A model generated the notes under the pieces. That model was not told the origin of the DNA. It searched no databases and was given only the letters and a program-made list of their open reading frames with translations. A stretch of DNA of 64,000 bases, from assembly GCF_002080455.1 (NCBI RefSeq), contig NZ_CP020555.1, forward strand, positions 1,674,001 through 1,738,000, in the 5' to 3' direction. A program made the translations under genes and the position numbers. This document shows positions 53,654 to 64,000 of the stretch, in pieces. Within the stretch, counting starts at the first letter, position 1; every line of letters starts with the position of its first letter. The stretch is from Streptomyces sp. Sge12. GTDB lineage: Bacteria; Actinomycetota; Actinomycetes; Streptomycetales; Streptomycetaceae.

Positions 53654-55426
53654 ATGCTTGACGAGTCGTTTGCGCCGTCACCCGCCGTCCTGGACGAAGC
53701 CCGCTTCGAAACGGTGGTCGACGCACTGCACGCACACGCTGCGCGCATCCCGAATCACGATCTGTTCACCTTCCTGCCCGACGGCGAGGAGGCCGAGCCC
53801 TCCCTCACCTTCTCGATGCTCGACACCCGGGCACGGGCCGTCGCCGCGACCCTCCGCGCGCAGGTGGAGCCCGGTTCCCGGGCCCTGCTGCTGTTCATGC
53901 CCGGGCAGGAGTTCGTCGTCGCGTACTTCGGCTGCCTGTATGCCGGCGTCGTCGCGGTCCCCGCCTACCTTCCGCACCCCGCGCAGCGTGCGCGGGGGCT
54001 CCTGCGGCTGGCCGGCATCGCCGAGGACGCCCGGCCCGCGGCCATTTTGACCACCTCCGCAATACAGGCGTCCATCGAGACCGCGGCCCGCTCGATCCCG
54101 GAACTCCAGGAAACCGTCTGGCTGGCGGTCGACACGATTGCGGACAGGAGCGGAGCGGGCTGGTCCGCCCCCGCCCCCGATCCGGATTCCATCGCGTTCC
54201 TCCAGTACACCTCCGGATCGACCGGTCAGCCGAAGGGCGTGATGGTCACCCACCGGAACCTCGCCCACAACACCGACCTCATCCGCACATCGCTCGGACT
54301 CGACGGGTCCACCGTCGTCGTGGGGTGGCTGCCGCCCTATCACGACATGGGACTGATCTCGATGATCGTCGCGCCGGCGATGCTCGGGATCCATTCCGTT
54401 TCGATGCCCACCGTGGCATTCCTGCAGAGCCCGGTGCGGTGGCTGCGCGCGATCTCGAAGTACCGCGGCACCCTGTCGGCCGCACCCAACTTCGCGTTCG
54501 ATCTGTGCACCCGAAAAGTGACCGAAGAGGACCGCGCGACGCTGGACCTTTCCTCCTGGGCCGTCGCCACCAATGGCGCCGAACCCGTTCGCGCGGATTC
54601 GATGAAGCGCTTCTCCGCGGCCTTCGCCTCCTGCGGATTCCGTCCGGAAACCATTGTTCCGGTCTATGGGCTCGCCGAGAGCACGCTTCTGGTGAGCGGG
54701 GCGCCGATCGAACAGCCGTGGATCTTCCGCTCCTTCGACGAGAGCGAGCTCGAGGAGGGCCACGCCCGGATCGTGCCGCAGGACAGTCCGAACGCACGCG
54801 TCCTCGTCAGCTGCGGCATCAGCCGAACGCTGGACGTCGCCATCGTCGACCCCAAGCGGCACACCCGCTGCGCCCCCGGCGAGGTCGGCGAGATCTGGGT
54901 CGCGGGCGAGAGCGTCGCGGTGGGCTACTGGCAGCGGCCCGACCTCAGCCGGGAGACCTTCGAAGCCTCGCCGAGCGACGGCGGACAGGGCCCGTACATG
55001 CGCACGGGAGACCTCGGCTTCCGGACCGAGGACGGGCTCTTCGTCTGCGGCCGCATCAAGGACGTCATCATCGTGGGCGGACGCAACCACTACCCCCACG
55101 ACATCGAACGGACCGCCGAGAGCGCGCACCCCGCGATCCGTCCCGGCTGTGTGGCCGCCTTCGGCGTGACCACGGACGGGGAGGAGAGCGTGGTGGTCGC
55201 GGCCGAACTCCGGCCGGGGGCCGCCGACGGCAAGGACCGCGACGGGGCGGAGGCCGTGGCAAACGCCGTACGGCAGGCCGTGGCGCAGGAGCACCGGCTG
55301 ACCGCGCGGGACGTGGTCCTGCTGCCCGCCGGAACCCTTCCCAAGACGTCGAGCGGGAAGTTGCAGCGCGCGGAGACCAGGAAGGAGTACCTGGCCGGCC
55401 GGTCTCCGTGGAACGCGCAGCGCTGA
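53654..55426 (+). CDS. Fatty acyl-AMP ligase (FAAL)
   Basis: A 590-residue adenylating enzyme. P-loop YTSGSTGQPKGV, YHDMGLI and the C-terminal LPKTSSGKLQRAE Lys are standard. The FAAL-specific insertion follows the GLAESTLL motif (RSFDESELEEGHARIV and the VSCG region), so the enzyme should transfer the acyl-adenylate to an ACP rather than to CoA. ATG 53654 is preferred over 53642, since GAGG lies 6 nt upstream. It ends 32 bp before the PKS gene, whose N-terminal ACP is the obvious acceptor. Confidence 0.93.
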   Translation: MLDESFAPSPAVLDEARFETVVDALHAHAARIPNHDLFTFLPDGEEAEPSLTFSMLDTRARAVAATLRAQVEPGSRALLLFMPGQEFVVAYFGCLYAGVVAVPAYLPHPAQRARGLLRLAGIAEDARPAAILTTSAIQASIETAARSIPELQETVWLAVDTIADRSGAGWSAPAPDPDSIAFLQYTSGSTGQPKGVMVTHRNLAHNTDLIRTSLGLDGSTVVVGWLPPYHDMGLISMIVAPAMLGIHSVSMPTVAFLQSPVRWLRAISKYRGTLSAAPNFAFDLCTRKVTEEDRATLDLSSWAVATNGAEPVRADSMKRFSAAFASCGFRPETIVPVYGLAESTLLVSGAPIEQPWIFRSFDESELEEGHARIVPQDSPNARVLVSCGISRTLDVAIVDPKRHTRCAPGEVGEIWVAGESVAVGYWQRPDLSRETFEASPSDGGQGPYMRTGDLGFRTEDGLFVCGRIKDVIIVGGRNHYPHDIERTAESAHPAIRPGCVAAFGVTTDGEESVVVAAELRPGAADGKDRDGAEAVANAVRQAVAQEHRLTARDVVLLPAGTLPKTSSGKLQRAETRKEYLAGRSPWNAQR

Positions 55427-55458
55427 CTCGAACCACAGCAGAACACAGGGGGAAGCAC

Positions 55459-61839
<6,381 letters not shown>

Positions 61840-61840
61840 G

Positions 61841-63004
61841 ATGGTCGTGGAAGAATCACGCAGTCGATCAGAGTGGAAGCGGACGTTCCGCACTTTTGCC
61901 GATGAGGTGATGGCGCCGCACGTCCGCCGGTACGACGAGGAGCGGGCGTTCCCCGTCCCGATCCACGAACGGGCGGCGGCCGAGGGGATCCTCAACGCGG
62001 CCTTTCCCGAGGAACTGGGCGGCGCCGGGCTCTCCTACACGGAGTTCGCCGAGGGCATCGGCGAACTGTCGGCGGTGTGTCCGGGGATGACCTGGACGCT
62101 GGTGTTCAACCGCGGCGCGCTGCACCCCGTGGTCGCCGCCGGCACCGCGGAGCAGAAGGAGCTCTTCGTCACCCGGCTCCTGAAGAACAACGGGTACGCC
62201 GCCCTCGGGCTCACCGAGCCCGAGAACGGCTCCAACCTGCTGGCGGCCGGCACCCGCGCCGTGCGGACGGAGTCCGGCTGGCTCCTCAACGGCGGCAAGT
62301 GCATGTCCGGGAACGGGACCGTCGCCGACGTGTTCATCGTTCTGGCCAACACGGTGGTGGACAACCGCAAACGCGGTCTGTCGTTCTTCGCCGTTCCGCG
62401 GGACGCTGCGGGGGTGAGCGTGAGCGAGGACATCGACAAGGCGGCGTTCCGCTGCCTGCCCACGCCCTCGGTGACCTTCCGAGACGTGGCCCTGGAGCCC
62501 GTCAGCCTGATCGGGCGGGCCGGCGACGGGGAGTTCCTGCTGGGCGAGCTCCTCGCGACCATCCGGATCGGCGGTGCCGCCTGCGGGACGGGGATCGTGG
62601 CCGCCATGCTCCGGGACGCGCTGACCTGGGTGGGCGAGCGCCGGGTCTACCCGGACGACCGCATGGACACCCTGAGCCATGTGCAACTGACCCTCGGGCG
62701 GCTGTACGTGGAACTGTGCGCGGCGCGCAAACTGCTGGAGGACGCCACCGGCCTGGCCGACCGGGGGCTGCCCTTCGGCAGGGAGAGCTCCATGGCCAAG
62801 TACGCGGCGACCGAGCTCGCCGTGCGTGCCTCCAACGAGATCCTGCAGTTGTACGGGTGGCGGGGCATCGCCGCCGACTACGGGGTCGAGAAGCGCTGGC
62901 GGGACGCGCGCGCCCTCACGATCTTCGAGGGGTCGAGCGAGATCCAGCTGCTGAACGTGTTCCGCGAGATGCGCAGGATGGCCACGAGCGAGGGAGGCCT
63001 GTAA
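61841..63004 (+). CDS. Acyl-CoA/acyl-ACP dehydrogenase
   Basis: A 387-residue FAD-dependent dehydrogenase. ALGLTEPENGSN is the FAD/substrate loop, and the C-terminal ARALTIFEGSSEIQ has the catalytic-base Glu region. It removes two hydrogens from the alpha-beta carbons of an acyl thioester. It begins 1 bp after the PKS stop. ATG 61841 has no spacing to a Shine-Dalgarno; GTG 61847, 6 nt after AGG, could be the true start. Its coupling to the PKS makes a fatty acyl-ACP or polyketide intermediate the likely substrate. Confidence 0.9.
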   Translation: MVVEESRSRSEWKRTFRTFADEVMAPHVRRYDEERAFPVPIHERAAAEGILNAAFPEELGGAGLSYTEFAEGIGELSAVCPGMTWTLVFNRGALHPVVAAGTAEQKELFVTRLLKNNGYAALGLTEPENGSNLLAAGTRAVRTESGWLLNGGKCMSGNGTVADVFIVLANTVVDNRKRGLSFFAVPRDAAGVSVSEDIDKAAFRCLPTPSVTFRDVALEPVSLIGRAGDGEFLLGELLATIRIGGAACGTGIVAAMLRDALTWVGERRVYPDDRMDTLSHVQLTLGRLYVELCAARKLLEDATGLADRGLPFGRESSMAKYAATELAVRASNEILQLYGWRGIAADYGVEKRWRDARALTIFEGSSEIQLLNVFREMRRMATSEGGL

Positions 63005-63018
63005 TTCCGTCCACCGAA

Positions 63019-63864
63019 GTGACCACGCGGACCGTGCGCGCCGAGGACGGCGCCACGGTCGAGCTCCGGCTGTACCGCAGGCCCGGCGAACCGTCGGCGC
63101 CGGTGCTGGTGTGCATGCCCGCCATGGGCACCAGGGCCGTCGCCTACACCCCCCTGGCGGAGGCCCTCGTGGCGGCCGGGTTCCAGGTGGCCCTCGGTGA
63201 GCTGCGGGGGCAGGGCACGAGCTCCGTCCAGGTGCGGCGCGGGGTGCGGTACGGCTACCACGAGATGGTGGCGTACGACTACCCCGCGCTGTTCCGGGCG
63301 GTCGCGGAGGCCTTCCCCGGCGCGCCCCGCCACCTGCTGGGGCACAGCCTCGGCGGGCAGCTCGGCACGCTCTATCTCAGCCGGGAGCCGCACATGGCCG
63401 CGGGCGCGATCCTGGTGGGCGCCCCGTCGTGCCACTGGCGCGGCTGGCCCTTCCCGCGGAGCCTGGGGATGCTCGCGGGGTTCCAGCTCGCGGCCGCCTT
63501 CGCCGCGCTGTACGGGTACTTCCCCGGCCGGCGCATCAAGGTGCTGGGCAACGACTCGGCCCAGGTCCTGCGGGACATGGCCACCCAGGTGCGGACGGGC
63601 CGCTACGACGTGCCGTCCTCGCCGGAGGACTTCGAGCCCGGGCTGGCGAAGCTGGACCTGCCGGTGCTGGCGGTCACCGTCCGGGGCGACAACATGGCCC
63701 CGCCCGGCGGGGTGCGGGGGCTCAGCGACAAGCTCACCGGCGCGCGGGTGACCCACTGGGAGCTCGTACTCGGCGACAGCACGCGGGGCAGCCGGCACTA
63801 CGGCTGGATCCGCGACAACGCCGCACTGGTCGAGCGGGTACGGGCCTTCGTGGACCGGGGCTGA
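63019..63864 (+). CDS. Alpha/beta hydrolase (possible chain-release enzyme)
   Basis: A 281-residue hydrolase. The nucleophile elbow is GHSLGGQLG within RHLLGHSLGG; the catalytic Asp is probably in VRGDNMAPP, and the His in STRGSRHYGWIRDN. It may act as a thioesterase or esterase for the PKS product. GTG 63019 is the first normal start; the GGGAGG Shine-Dalgarno instead points to ATT 63004, which overlaps the upstream TAA. It closes the four-gene PKS unit. Confidence 0.85.
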   Translation: MTTRTVRAEDGATVELRLYRRPGEPSAPVLVCMPAMGTRAVAYTPLAEALVAAGFQVALGELRGQGTSSVQVRRGVRYGYHEMVAYDYPALFRAVAEAFPGAPRHLLGHSLGGQLGTLYLSREPHMAAGAILVGAPSCHWRGWPFPRSLGMLAGFQLAAAFAALYGYFPGRRIKVLGNDSAQVLRDMATQVRTGRYDVPSSPEDFEPGLAKLDLPVLAVTVRGDNMAPPGGVRGLSDKLTGARVTHWELVLGDSTRGSRHYGWIRDNAALVERVRAFVDRG

Positions 63865-63909
63865 ACCGGGGCTGAACCGGGCCGGCATCCCCGCGTCCCC
63901 GCGGGGGTG

Positions 63910-64000
63910 TCAGCCCAGGCGGGCCGGGGAGGAGGCCCCGGGCGCCAGCAGCCGGGGGGCACCGCTGCCGTCGGCGGACACGGTCCACAGGTCCGTGCTG
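63910..64000 (-). CDS. C-terminus of a beta-propeller (PD40/TolB-like) protein, partial
   Basis: The minus-strand frame is open to the window edge and ends in TGA at 63912-63910. The visible ~29 residues (DLWTVSADGSGAPRLLAPG) match the repeated blade of PD40/TolB-type beta-propellers. The rest of the gene is outside the window. Confidence 0.6.
   Translation of the reverse strand, partial: STDLWTVSADGSGAPRLLAPGASSPARLG

Overview
The window is high-GC actinobacterial DNA, almost certainly from a Streptomyces. The evidence is strong third-position G/C, many GTG and TTG starts, ATGA/GTGA gene overlaps, and typical content: a purine/glyoxylate block, a group 1h (formerly group 5) [NiFe]-hydrogenase operon, and a fatty acyl-AMP ligase with a type I polyketide synthase. 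No rRNA, tRNA, CRISPR, insertion sequence or phage gene was seen.

Layout. 1-2.96 kb: the end of an SGNH hydrolase, two VOC proteins and an exonuclease fused to an Mth938-like domain. 3.1-8.9 kb: purine catabolism on the minus strand (NCS2 permease, 8-oxoguanine deaminase, OHCU decarboxylase, HIU hydrolase, uricase, HTH_22 regulator). 8.9-15.7 kb: glyoxylate assimilation (hydroxypyruvate isomerase, tartronate semialdehyde reductase, catalase, glyoxylate carboligase). 16-22.4 kb: mixed housekeeping genes (Zn-ribbon/nuclease-like protein, glutathione peroxidase, acyl-CoA synthetase, AlkZ-like protein, CorA, SUKH-like protein). 22.4-28.9 kb: a fatty-acid-like locus (KAS II, ACP, acyltransferase, KAS III, divergent P450-like protein, lipase). 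29-36.9 kb: signalling and envelope genes (kinase with an I36-type domain, FHA-like protein, M23 peptidase, two-component pair, K+/H+ antiporter with RCK_C subunit). 37.1-52.2 kb: one minus-strand hydrogenase operon from hypX through hhySL to hypABFCDE. 53.7-63.9 kb: FAAL, PKS, acyl-CoA dehydrogenase and alpha/beta hydrolase, probably an undescribed lipid or polyketide pathway.

How the genes connect. Uricase makes H2O2, and allantoin breakdown yields glyoxylate, which Gcl, Hyi and GlxR convert to glycerate. The catalase gene sits between these two arms, and its promoter carries operators from both. One is TCAACA-N3-TGTTGA over the -35 box, as at the uricase operon promoter. The other is a tandem TTCCG-N5-CGGAA array with a 21-bp period, as at hyi and gcl. 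The DNA therefore suggests that catalase integrates signals from both halves of the pathway.

In the lipid locus at the right end, the FAAL should load a fatty acid onto the N-terminal ACP of a PKS with the rare order ACP-KS-AT-DH-KR-ACP-ER. The acyl-CoA dehydrogenase and hydrolase directly follow and could oxidise and release the product.
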